A DNA stretch of 64,000 bases from CAVPCZ01 sp963702445. Its GTDB lineage: Bacteria; Bacteroidota; Ignavibacteria; UBA10030; UBA6906. Positions 7,946-15,611 of this stretch are shown piece by piece. Position numbers and translations under genes: made by a program. Where the stretch lies: positions 310,001-374,000 of the forward strand of contig CAVPCZ010000003.1 in NCBI GenBank assembly GCA_963702445.1, in the 5' to 3' direction. The notes beneath the pieces were generated by a model. The model saw only the letters and a list, made by a program, of their open reading frames with translations. It made no database searches and was not told the origin of the DNA. How positions within the stretch are numbered: the first letter of the stretch is position 1; the number at the start of each line of letters is the position of its first letter.

Positions 7946-9742
7946 TCATTTCATTTTCGGCAGGTTCTTCGTGAGCCGGGCCATCACGCCGCCCCCGCCT
8001 TTTTTCGGATCGACCTTGCGCAACGGCTCGTCTTTGTGCTGATGGTTGAACCACATCTGCTGCCCGATCGACAGCAGGTTGAAGACAAAGTAGTAGAGGT
8101 TCAGTCCCGCCGGCAGGCTGTTGAAAATCAACATCATCATAATCGGCATCATCCACACCATGGCTTTCTGGCGCGGATCCGTGACCGTCATCTTCTGCTG
8201 CACGAACATGGTCAGCGCCATCGCCAGTGCCAGCCCGCTTACGTCCGTGATGCTGAAGAACGGAATCGTGAAGGGGAGCCGCGCCATCGCATCCGGGACC
8301 GACAGATCGGTGATCCACGCAACGAAGTGCGCCTGGCGGAGCTCGATAGAAGAACGGAACACCGCGTACAGCGCGAACAGAATCGGCATCTGCAGCAATA
8401 ACGGAAGACAACCCGATGCCGGGTTCACACCGTATTCCTTGTACAGGTTCATCACCTGGGCATTCATCTTCTGTGGATCATCCTTGTACTTCTCCCGGAT
8501 CTCGGTCATCATCGGATTCAGGGCCTGCATTCTCCGCATGGACCGCATGCTTGTGCGTGTGAGCGGATGCAGCGCCAGCTTGATAATGAGCGAGAAGACA
8601 ATAATCACCACCCCGTAGTTGGGGATAAACAACCGGAGAAATTTGAGCAGGGGAATCATGACATACTCGGAAATCGGCTGGATGATCCAGGCCGCGCCGA
8701 GATTCATGGTCATCTCCAGGCCACGTCCGTAGCTCTTCACGAGATCATACTCCAGGGGACCGAGGTAGATATCGATCTCCGCCTGCTCCAGCGCGCCTCC
8801 GCGGAAAGGCATCTTCAACGCCAGCGAGTAATTCTCCTTGATACCCTGGTCGGGCATGGCGATGGCGGTCCCCTCGAGGAACGCACCTTCACTGCGCGGG
8901 GAGCGCGGGAACAGAGCGGCAAGAAAATACTTGTTGCGCGTGGCAATCCAGTCGGTGACGCCGGTAATGTCCTGCTGTTTTTTCTCGCCCACCGTGCCCG
9001 CGTCGACTTCCGTCACTTCTCCGCCGGAGGAAGCATACGCCATGGCAAAACCCGATTCATCCACGCTGTTGTGCTCGGCGTACCGCAAGCCGTGCTCCCA
9101 GACAATCTGGTATTCAAAATTGGAGAGGACGGAATCCATCTTCTGGAATTCAAAGCCCGCACTGAATTCGTATGACCCGTTGACAAAGGTCAGGCGCTTG
9201 ACGAGCCGTCCGCCGGTGCTCACCGGCAGCGTGAAGGTCACGGTCACCGAGTCTTCGCCCTGCAGCGTAACGGAGCGACCGCGCGGACCACTGACATCAA
9301 ACATCAGATCGCGGGTATTGATCAGCTTTCCGTCACGCGATGTGAACAACAGGCTGAGATCCCCCCCGCGATCTCCGTCCACCAGCTGCACCGGAACACC
9401 ATCCCAGCTCTTGAAGTTGTGCAGGGTCCATGTACGCAGCAGCCCCCCTCTGGAGGACACTTCGGCCGTATACAGCTCGGTGACGACGGTCATGATCAGG
9501 TCTCTGCCTGTTTCACGTCCGGCAAAAAAGCGCCCCGTACCGTCCTGCCGTCCTTCCGGGGCAACAGCGGGGATATTCCTGGGTTCCTCCCGTTTTACCG
9601 TGTCGCGTGCGACAGCCACGGCCGTTTGGGTCGTGTCGATTCTCTGCACGGTGTGCTGCTGCGGCGGTGGCGCCTGAAGCCACATCCACCCTATGAGCAC
9701 CAATCCGATGAGGACGAATCCGATTGTTGATTGCTTATCCAT
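7946..9742 (-). CDS. yidC: Membrane protein insertase YidC
   Basis: Inner-membrane insertase that places proteins into the membrane alone or with SecYEG. The 598-residue product has the Gram-negative layout. An N-terminal signal-anchor helix (residues about 5-23) leads to a large periplasmic beta domain (about 60-340), then the conserved five-helix insertase core. The core includes NYGVVIIVFSLIIKLALHP, the cytoplasmic coiled-coil loop with MNLYKEYGVNPASGCLPLLLQMP, and a basic tail rich in Gly/Lys. It is the last gene of rpmH-rnpA-yidD-yidC, 27 bp after yidD, and is followed by a strong terminator. Confidence 0.97.
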   Translation of the reverse strand: MDKQSTIGFVLIGLVLIGWMWLQAPPPQQHTVQRIDTTQTAVAVARDTVKREEPRNIPAVAPEGRQDGTGRFFAGRETGRDLIMTVVTELYTAEVSSRGGLLRTWTLHNFKSWDGVPVQLVDGDRGGDLSLLFTSRDGKLINTRDLMFDVSGPRGRSVTLQGEDSVTVTFTLPVSTGGRLVKRLTFVNGSYEFSAGFEFQKMDSVLSNFEYQIVWEHGLRYAEHNSVDESGFAMAYASSGGEVTEVDAGTVGEKKQQDITGVTDWIATRNKYFLAALFPRSPRSEGAFLEGTAIAMPDQGIKENYSLALKMPFRGGALEQAEIDIYLGPLEYDLVKSYGRGLEMTMNLGAAWIIQPISEYVMIPLLKFLRLFIPNYGVVIIVFSLIIKLALHPLTRTSMRSMRRMQALNPMMTEIREKYKDDPQKMNAQVMNLYKEYGVNPASGCLPLLLQMPILFALYAVFRSSIELRQAHFVAWITDLSVPDAMARLPFTIPFFSITDVSGLALAMALTMFVQQKMTVTDPRQKAMVWMMPIMMMLIFNSLPAGLNLYYFVFNLLSIGQQMWFNHQHKDEPLRKVDPKKGGGGVMARLTKNLPKMK

Positions 9743-9769
9743 AGACGGCCCTTGTTCAATAATCGCTGA

Positions 9770-9979
9770 TCAGGCGGGGTCGTATCCGCCCGGATGGAAC
9801 GGGTGACATCTGCCGATACGTTTCACCGCTTTCCAGCATCCCTCCAGGACGCCGTATTTCCGGACGGCATCGATGGCATACTGGGAACAGGTGGGGGAAA
9901 ACCGGCACGTGTTGGGGGGAAGCAACGGCGCAACCACTATCTGGTATGTACGCACCACAAGGACGACGAACTGACGCAT
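9770..9979 (-). CDS. yidD: Membrane protein insertion efficiency factor YidD
   Basis: Small amphipathic, membrane-associated protein that assists YidC-dependent insertion. The 69 residues contain the family signature CRFSPTCSQYAIDAVRKYG and GRCHPFHPGGYDP, with the three conserved Cys. It sits 11 bp after rnpA and 27 bp before yidC, the standard operon place. Confidence 0.96.
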   Translation of the reverse strand: MRQFVVLVVRTYQIVVAPLLPPNTCRFSPTCSQYAIDAVRKYGVLEGCWKAVKRIGRCHPFHPGGYDPA

Positions 9980-9990
9980 GGTCCTGTGCC

Positions 9991-10365
9991 TTACAGTTGA
10001 ACCATGATCCGCCGGCAGATGGCGGCCATATCATCGCGGACCGGGAATACGCTCAGGCGTTCGACTGTCAGCGGTGTTTTCGGTCGGAACAAGAACACCA
10101 CATCGGCCGAGGAGCGGGCCCGCTCGAGCGCACCATACAGAGTCTCCTGTTCTGCGCGAAAGGCCTCCCGCATCAGGCGGCGCAACCTGTTCCGGCGCAC
10201 GGCATGGTAGTGTTTGCTCGACACTGCAAACCCGACCCGGAGGACGACATGCTCGGCCCGCTCGACCCTGTACATGCAATGCAGCAGTGCGCCTGAGGTT
10301 CTCCGCCCGTCCCGGAAAACCCGGTCAAACGCGGCAAAGCCCCGGAGCGCTTCTGCCGGGTTCAC
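9991..10365 (-). CDS. rnpA: Ribonuclease P protein component
   Basis: Basic protein subunit of RNase P, which matures the 5' ends of tRNAs. The 124-residue product contains VGFAVSSKHYHAVRRNRLRR, matching the conserved RNR signature helix. The start is a GTG at 10365 directly abutting the rpmH TAG stop (no spacer), so translation is probably coupled. The rpmH-rnpA-yidD-yidC order is the conserved bacterial arrangement beside dnaA. Confidence 0.95.
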   Translation of the reverse strand: MNPAEALRGFAAFDRVFRDGRRTSGALLHCMYRVERAEHVVLRVGFAVSSKHYHAVRRNRLRRLMREAFRAEQETLYGALERARSSADVVFLFRPKTPLTVERLSVFPVRDDMAAICRRIMVQL

Positions 10366-10512
10366 CTACCGCTCGTCACTGACCGTCAGCTTGTGGCGGC
10401 CACGCGCGCGCCGGCGGGAGAGAACCCGGCGGCCATTCTTGGTCGACATACGCTCCCGGAATCCGTGCGTGTTGCGACGCTTCCGCTTGTGCGGTTGGAA
10501 GGTGCGTTTCAT
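10366..10512 (-). CDS. rpmH: 50S ribosomal protein L34
   Basis: Forty-eight-residue, very basic ribosomal protein starting MKRTFQPHKRKRRNTHGF and ending HKLTVSDER. The core RTFQPHKRKR..THGFRERM.TKNGR.VL..RRARGR is the L34 signature. It is the first gene of the leftward operon. Its promoter must lie in the 434-bp spacer shared divergently with dnaA. Confidence 0.98.
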   Translation of the reverse strand: MKRTFQPHKRKRRNTHGFRERMSTKNGRRVLSRRRARGRHKLTVSDER

Positions 10513-10946
10513 GCGGAGACACTCCTGGCTCTCGTGATAAGACAAAAAGAGGGTTGCCCTAAACGGACAATCCCCGGAATACCTTCTCTAAGAACTCCAA
10601 GGTAAAGAAAACCCTGTTCAGTTTCAAGAACGAACTCCCCGCAAAACCGAAAATATTGCTTGCGCCGCCACCGTTGATATGTTATCATAATAGTGACGCA
10701 TCTGTTACCCGGACCGTGGATAATGTGTGGATAAAGCGCCTCCCCCGGGGTCTGTTCCCAATATTCTTCCGATGTTATGAACAGCCATCATACCCAGTTC
10801 GAGCGCTCTGATATAAGCCTCTATTTTTCAAAGGCTTATGTGGTTATCATCTTATGTGCGTATGTGGATAATTTTGTGACATCTTACCCTGCGAAGTGTG
10901 GTTTTCAACGAATGTGCATAAGTCTGTGAATAAAGGTTGATGTTGT
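10513..10946. promoter_or_regulatory. dnaA upstream region with DnaA-box cluster (oriC left part)
   Basis: This 434-bp gene-free spacer between divergent rpmH and dnaA holds perfect TGTGGATAA boxes at 10726-10734 and 10863-10871. One-mismatch boxes lie at 10715-10723 (CGTGGATAA), 10913-10921 (TGTGCATAA) and 10925-10933 (TGTGAATAA). All have the same orientation. The pair at 10715/10726 is spaced 11 bp and the pair at 10913/10925 is spaced 12 bp, about one helical turn. This arrangement fits DnaA autoregulation and/or origin assembly. It must also contain the promoters of rpmH and dnaA, which I could not place confidently. Confidence 0.85.
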
Positions 10947-12449
10947 ATGGACAACTCTCTAACCTCAGCAATTGTCGCGGGTAGTGGTTTTGAACAGCCA
11001 CGGCAGCCCGGCCCGCTTGAACAGGCCCAGCGCGTCTGGTCTGCCTGCCTTGACATGATTCGCGATCGTGTGAATTCCCAGAGTTTCAAAACCTGGTTTG
11101 AACCCATTATCCCGCAACACCTCCAGGGCGGGACTCTCACCGTACAGGTCCCCAGCCAGTTCTTCTATGACTGGCTCGAAGAACACTATTACGGAATCAT
11201 CAGCGCAACAATTACGAAAGTCCTGGGAACCGAAGCGCGTCTGGAATATGGCATTCGTGCGGAAGAGACCCCCATGGAGGCGGAGCTGCGTGCCTCGCAG
11301 CCCACAGCACTTCCCCCGGGACGACCGGTCTTTGCACCTCAACCGGGGCGGCCGTCCCCGCCCGTTCATCCTGCACGCGCGGCGGCACGTGAGGATACGG
11401 TGAGTTCGCCCTTTCCGAACTATCTGAATCCCCGCTATACCTTTGAGAACTTCATCAAGGGGGACAGTAACCAGCTGGCACGCGCTGCAGCATCGGCCGT
11501 TGCCAACAACCCCGGGGGTACATCCTTCAATCCGCTGGTACTGTACGGTGGCACCGGACTCGGCAAAACTCACCTCATCCAGGCCATTGGCAACCACGTG
11601 CTTATGCACGGCAAAGCCAGCCGGGTGATGTATGTGTCGAGCGAGAAGTTCACCGTGGAATTTGTGGATGCCATCCAGAGCGACCGGATACGGGACTTTT
11701 CAAGCTTCTATCGCAGCATGGATGTTCTCATTGTCGACGACATTCAGTTCTTTTCCGGAAAGGAAAAAACCCAGGATAATTTCTTCCACACCTTCAACGA
11801 GCTTCACCAGCTTGGCAAACAAATTGTCCTGTCGTCCGATCGGCCCCCGAAGGAACTCAAGGGGCTGGACGATCGTCTGCTGTCCCGCTTCCAGTGGGGC
11901 CTTACGTCCGACATCCAGCCGCCCGATCTTGAAACCCGTATCGCGATTCTGCGGAAAAAAAGCGCCGACGACGGAATTGAACTTGCGCAGGATATCGTGG
12001 ATTTCATCGCAGCCAATGTGACAACAAATATCCGTGAACTCGAAGGATGCCTGATCAGCCTGCTGGCCCGCGCATCTCTGGAGGGGCGTGAAATCAACCT
12101 GGATCTTGCACGCGATGTTCTCAAGGTGGTCGTCGGAGATGTGCGTTCACCTATTACCATCGAAACAATCCAGCGCATTGTGTGCGAGTATTTCAATATT
12201 CCCGAGGATTTGCTGCGCGCCAAGACACGAAAACAGGAAATTGTCAATGCGCGCCAGATCGCCATGTACCTGACAAAAGAGCTCACCAACGCATCGCTGA
12301 AAACAATCGGACTGCATTTCGGAGGCCGCGATCACAGCACCGTCATTCATGCATATCAATCCGTTGAAGACCAGATGCGCGTGGATAGCAAATATCAGGC
12401 ACATGTTCAGCAGGTCAAGCGGCGTCTCCAGCTTCTCGGCCACGTTTAA
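10947..12449 (+). CDS. dnaA: Chromosomal replication initiator DnaA
   Basis: AAA+ initiator that binds DnaA boxes and melts the origin. The 500-residue protein has the N-terminal self-assembly domain I (about residues 25-105), a Pro/Arg-rich linker domain II (about 110-160), and the AAA+ domain. The latter has Walker A GGTGLGKTHLIQAIGN (about residue 200) and Walker B VLIVDDIQF. Domain IV carries the DNA-binding signature GGRDHSTVIHAYQSV near the C-terminus. The ATG at 10947 follows a modest ribosome site. Its neighbours dnaN, recF and gyrBA and the box clusters on either side mark this as the origin gene. Confidence 0.98.
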   Translation: MDNSLTSAIVAGSGFEQPRQPGPLEQAQRVWSACLDMIRDRVNSQSFKTWFEPIIPQHLQGGTLTVQVPSQFFYDWLEEHYYGIISATITKVLGTEARLEYGIRAEETPMEAELRASQPTALPPGRPVFAPQPGRPSPPVHPARAAAREDTVSSPFPNYLNPRYTFENFIKGDSNQLARAAASAVANNPGGTSFNPLVLYGGTGLGKTHLIQAIGNHVLMHGKASRVMYVSSEKFTVEFVDAIQSDRIRDFSSFYRSMDVLIVDDIQFFSGKEKTQDNFFHTFNELHQLGKQIVLSSDRPPKELKGLDDRLLSRFQWGLTSDIQPPDLETRIAILRKKSADDGIELAQDIVDFIAANVTTNIRELEGCLISLLARASLEGREINLDLARDVLKVVVGDVRSPITIETIQRIVCEYFNIPEDLLRAKTRKQEIVNARQIAMYLTKELTNASLKTIGLHFGGRDHSTVIHAYQSVEDQMRVDSKYQAHVQQVKRRLQLLGHV

Positions 12450-12936
12450 CACCCACCCGATCACTTCCGGATCATTCAGGAAATATGCAGTCAGATTTTC
12501 AGGCATGTTCACGACCGGTCATGAAATCACCGAGAATTTTCGAATACTTCTGATACACCCTTTTTTCATCGCTGCTCCCTCGTGCTGTCAATAACATGTT
12601 TGCAACGTTGTGTACTGCATGTGAAACGATGTGTGTCGTTCGTCGATAATAGCATGAACAATAATTACTTTTCACTTTTGAGGCTGCAGATGTTTACAAG
12701 TTTCTCTTCATACACATTCCGCACCCTCATGTGTATTCTCATACTTCTGTCATTTACACATTCATAATACAGTCGATACATGTATTCATAATTATGTTAT
12801 ACACATATGCACACTCTCTATTACTAGTGGTGTTCTTCTCTATATATATATTGGATTATTAATAGTCTTTTGATTATATTTACCGGGTTACGCACATCTC
12901 TGCTTTGATTTCACTCCTCCCACCAAGGAGATCACG
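12450..12936. other. AT-rich dnaA-dnaN spacer, probable oriC unwinding region
   Basis: No gene is seen in these 487 bp, and it is by far the most AT-rich stretch of the window. TTATACACA at 12797-12805 fits the relaxed DnaA consensus TTWTNCACA. TACACATTC occurs twice (12711-12719 and 12755-12763), 44 bp apart, and TTACGCACA lies at 12888-12896. A run of alternating TA at about 12841-12850, followed by TTGGATTATTAATAG, is a natural DNA-unwinding element just before dnaN. A good AAGGAG ribosome site for dnaN ends the spacer. Origin identity is inferred from this composition and context. Confidence 0.75.
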
Positions 12937-14052
12937 ATGAAATTCACCGTCAGCATTTCAGATCTTCAACGAACTTTGACCAAGCTGGGCGGGGTTATTC
13001 CGGCAAAGTCAACCATGCCAATTCTGGAAACCCTGTTATTTGAACTGGTGGGCAATTCGTTGATGATTACCGCGACGGATCTTATTATTTCATCGACGAT
13101 GACACTGGATGTTAAGGGGGGAGAAAATGGAAAGATTGCCGTTCCTGCAAAGCGTTTGATGGATACCGTTCGTTCACTGCCCGAAGCGGATGTCACTTTT
13201 CTGGTGGATATGGATGCCAGTAAAATTCGCATCAAGACTCCGAACGGCGAATATGCCCTTACGGGAGAAGCAGCAAAGGACTACCCGCAGGTGCCGCCCT
13301 TCAAGGGGACCAGTGAATTTGTCATGGAGAGCAGTGTTTTGCGGCGTCTTATTCACCGCACCGCTTTTGCCGTCAGCACTGATGAACTGAGGCCGGCAAT
13401 GATGGGCATATTATTGCAGGCGAATGGTATAGAATTACGGGCTGTTGCCACCGATGGCCATAGGCTTGCACGCATTATTTATCGTCCACAACAGAAGACC
13501 AAGCTGGAAAAGGACATTATTGTGCCCGCGAAGGCTCTTGCCATTCTGGGAAAGGCCGTGGAAGCGGGGGAATGTACCGTGAGTGTAAGCGATACGCACG
13601 TGCGTTTTCTGTATGATCATTCAGTTCTCGTTTCCCGGCTGATTGAAGAAACATATCCCAATTATGAAAGCGTTATTCCCCTCGAGAACACAAAACTCCT
13701 GACGGTCAACCGCGAGCATATTATCTCCTCGTTACGCCGTGTGGCGCTGTATGCCAGCGCCACCACGCATCAGATCCGGCTCGAACTCGCACCGGATACA
13801 CTTAAAATCAGCGCACAGGACATTGATTTTGGAGGAGAAGCGAACGAAACATTGTCGTGTACATACAATGCGGAAAGCATGGAAATCGGATTCAACGCCA
13901 CCTATCTTATTGATATTCTTTCCCATCTGGATTCCACCCAGGTCACGATGAAATTCAGCAGTTCAACCCGCGCCGGCATTGTCACGCCCGCCGAGAGCAG
14001 CGCACAGGAAGATGCCGTTATGCTGATCATGCCGGTTCGCCTGAATACATAG
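12937..14052 (+). CDS. dnaN: DNA polymerase III beta subunit (sliding clamp)
   Basis: Ring-shaped processivity clamp for DNA polymerase III. The 371-residue length and three repeated clamp domains are normal. Recognisable stretches include the start MKFTVSISDLQRTL, RLMDTVRSLPEADV, VATDGHRLA (about residue 170) and the C-terminal VMLIMPVRLNT. An AAGGAG ribosome site precedes the ATG. It is the first gene rightward from the probable unwinding region and is followed by recF. Confidence 0.97.
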   Translation: MKFTVSISDLQRTLTKLGGVIPAKSTMPILETLLFELVGNSLMITATDLIISSTMTLDVKGGENGKIAVPAKRLMDTVRSLPEADVTFLVDMDASKIRIKTPNGEYALTGEAAKDYPQVPPFKGTSEFVMESSVLRRLIHRTAFAVSTDELRPAMMGILLQANGIELRAVATDGHRLARIIYRPQQKTKLEKDIIVPAKALAILGKAVEAGECTVSVSDTHVRFLYDHSVLVSRLIEETYPNYESVIPLENTKLLTVNREHIISSLRRVALYASATTHQIRLELAPDTLKISAQDIDFGGEANETLSCTYNAESMEIGFNATYLIDILSHLDSTQVTMKFSSSTRAGIVTPAESSAQEDAVMLIMPVRLNT

Positions 14053-14109
14053 GGTGGCAATGGATTCCGGAGGGTGTTTGCCCCGGCCAGGTGTTTGGGT
14101 CCCCAAGGT

Positions 14110-14137
14110 AGCCCCGTCGAGAGCGGGGCTGCCGTTT
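14110..14137 (+). terminator. Hairpin with short T run between dnaN and recF
   Basis: AGCCCCG (14110-14116) and CGGGGCT (14124-14130) form a 7-bp GC stem with a 7-nt loop, followed by GCCGTTTT. The T run is short and offset, so this looks like a weak or partial terminator between dnaN and recF, whose ATG lies 30 bp downstream. It could tune recF expression. Confidence 0.5.
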
Positions 14138-14160
14138 TCTGGAGCTGTTCCGGAGGTGCA

Positions 14161-15297
14161 ATGCGCGTAGAGCGCCTCGACGTGACCCAGTTCCGCAATC
14201 ACGCGCGGACAACGGTGGCCTTTGGCGAAGGCATCAATGCTCTGGTCGGCGAAAACGGCCAGGGCAAGACAAACATCCTCGAAGCCATATCGTATCTGAG
14301 CCTCAGCAAGAGCTTCTACGCGTCGACCGATGTTCAGGCGGTGATGGTGGGGAAAGAATATTTCGACATTGCGGCGCAGATGGTGGATGATGGCGGGCAG
14401 CGAGCGGATATACGGGTTGTTTTTCATGCGGGTACCGGACAAAAGACGGTGGCGGTGAACGGTGCGCCGCTCGAGCGGGTTTCAGCGGTTGTGGGGATGT
14501 TCCCCGCGGTGATTCTCTCCCCCGATCACGGCCGTATTATCGCGGGGGCTCCGGCGGAGCGGCGGAAATTTCTGGATATCGTGTTAAGCCAGACAAGCAG
14601 CGGCTACTTTGCCGATGTGCTGGAATACCGGCGGATTCTCCGGCAGAGAAACCGGCTTCTTGCGGATGCCCGCTTCCACGGGCGGGGTCTGCCCGGCACC
14701 GTGGACCCGTGGACGGCCGCTCTCGTCGAGCGTGGATCACGGATCATTTTCCGGCGGGCGGTGTTTCTGGAACGGCTGCAGCAATCCCTGCATCCGGCGT
14801 ATGCGGATCTGGTTGGTGCCGATGAAGATCTGACGCTGGTGTATCTCACCCTGGACGGTGTGGAGAAACCGGAAAATCCCGCGGAAGTCGCCGGCGCAAT
14901 GGCGATGGCCCTTGACCGGTGCCGGCAGGATGAAGAGCGCCGGGGGACGACCCTTGTCGGGCCGCACCGCGACGATGTCACCTTTCTATTGCGGAATCTC
15001 GAGGCGCACGCATATGCCTCGCAGGGCGAACAGAAAACGCTGCTGATTGCACTCAAGCTTTCTGAATATCAGTACGTCTGCGAAACGCGGGCGGAGCGAC
15101 CGATACTGTTGCTGGACGATGTCTTTGCCGAGCTGGACAGGCGGCGCGCCGGGCGGGTCCTCGAGCATCTTGCGTCCCTCGGGCAGGCGCTGATCACGAC
15201 AACCGACGGAAAGCTGTTTACGCCGGCGATCACGTGGAACGATCATCACCGGAGATATTCCATTGAGCGCGGATGCTGTACGGCGGGCCAGGCGTAA
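14161..15297 (+). CDS. recF: DNA replication and repair protein RecF
   Basis: SMC-like ATPase that helps load RecA at gaps with RecO and RecR. The 378-residue protein starts MRVERLDVTQFRNHA with Walker A GENGQGKTNILEAI near residue 35. The ABC-type signature and the Walker B ILLLDDVFAELDRRR lie near the C-terminus. ATG 14161 is chosen because GGAGGTG lies just upstream and it matches the family N-terminus; the reading frame is open further upstream. Its 3' end overlaps the next gene by 35 bp. Confidence 0.95.
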   Translation: MRVERLDVTQFRNHARTTVAFGEGINALVGENGQGKTNILEAISYLSLSKSFYASTDVQAVMVGKEYFDIAAQMVDDGGQRADIRVVFHAGTGQKTVAVNGAPLERVSAVVGMFPAVILSPDHGRIIAGAPAERRKFLDIVLSQTSSGYFADVLEYRRILRQRNRLLADARFHGRGLPGTVDPWTAALVERGSRIIFRRAVFLERLQQSLHPAYADLVGADEDLTLVYLTLDGVEKPENPAEVAGAMAMALDRCRQDEERRGTTLVGPHRDDVTFLLRNLEAHAYASQGEQKTLLIALKLSEYQYVCETRAERPILLLDDVFAELDRRRAGRVLEHLASLGQALITTTDGKLFTPAITWNDHHRRYSIERGCCTAGQA

Positions 15298-15595
15298 GGG
15301 ATCGAAGACCACCGGGTATCCGGTTCCCGCGTCGCAGGCCATCAACGAGCTGCTTACCGCGCTCGGCATTGACCAGACGCTCCGGAAGTTCAGCGTGCTC
15401 ACCGCGTGGAGCGATATGGTGGGGGAGCAAATTGCACGGGTGACGGTGCCGGAGCGGATCGAGAGCGGCGTGCTGTATGTCCGGGTGACCACCGCACCGT
15501 GGCGTGCGGAGCTGTCCATGAAGCGTCTGGAAATCCTTCAGAAGATCAACCGTGCCCTGGGCGCGGACGTAGTGAAAGACATTCGTTTTCGATAG
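15263..15595 (+). CDS. DUF721 / DciA-like protein, putative replicative helicase loader
   Basis: The 110-residue product has the DUF721 core: an N-terminal basic segment, then INELLTALGIDQTLRKFSVLTAWSDMVGEQIA and VLYVRVTTAPWRAELSMKR. DUF721 is the family of DciA, which assists DnaB loading in bacteria without DnaC/DnaI. Its position between recF and gyrB is common for such genes. The start appears to be TTG at 15263 after GGAGA, inside the end of recF, so translation is probably coupled. Family assignment is secure; helicase loading is inferred. Confidence 0.85.
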   Translation: MSADAVRRARRKGSKTTGYPVPASQAINELLTALGIDQTLRKFSVLTAWSDMVGEQIARVTVPERIESGVLYVRVTTAPWRAELSMKRLEILQKINRALGADVVKDIRFR

Positions 15596-15611
15596 AGAGC
15601 CAAGGAGAGAC

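Noticed and set aside
14074..14160. Upstream in-frame extension of recF
   Set aside because: It contains a hairpin and no matching family sequence; the ATG at 14161 has a better ribosome site and the conserved N-terminus.
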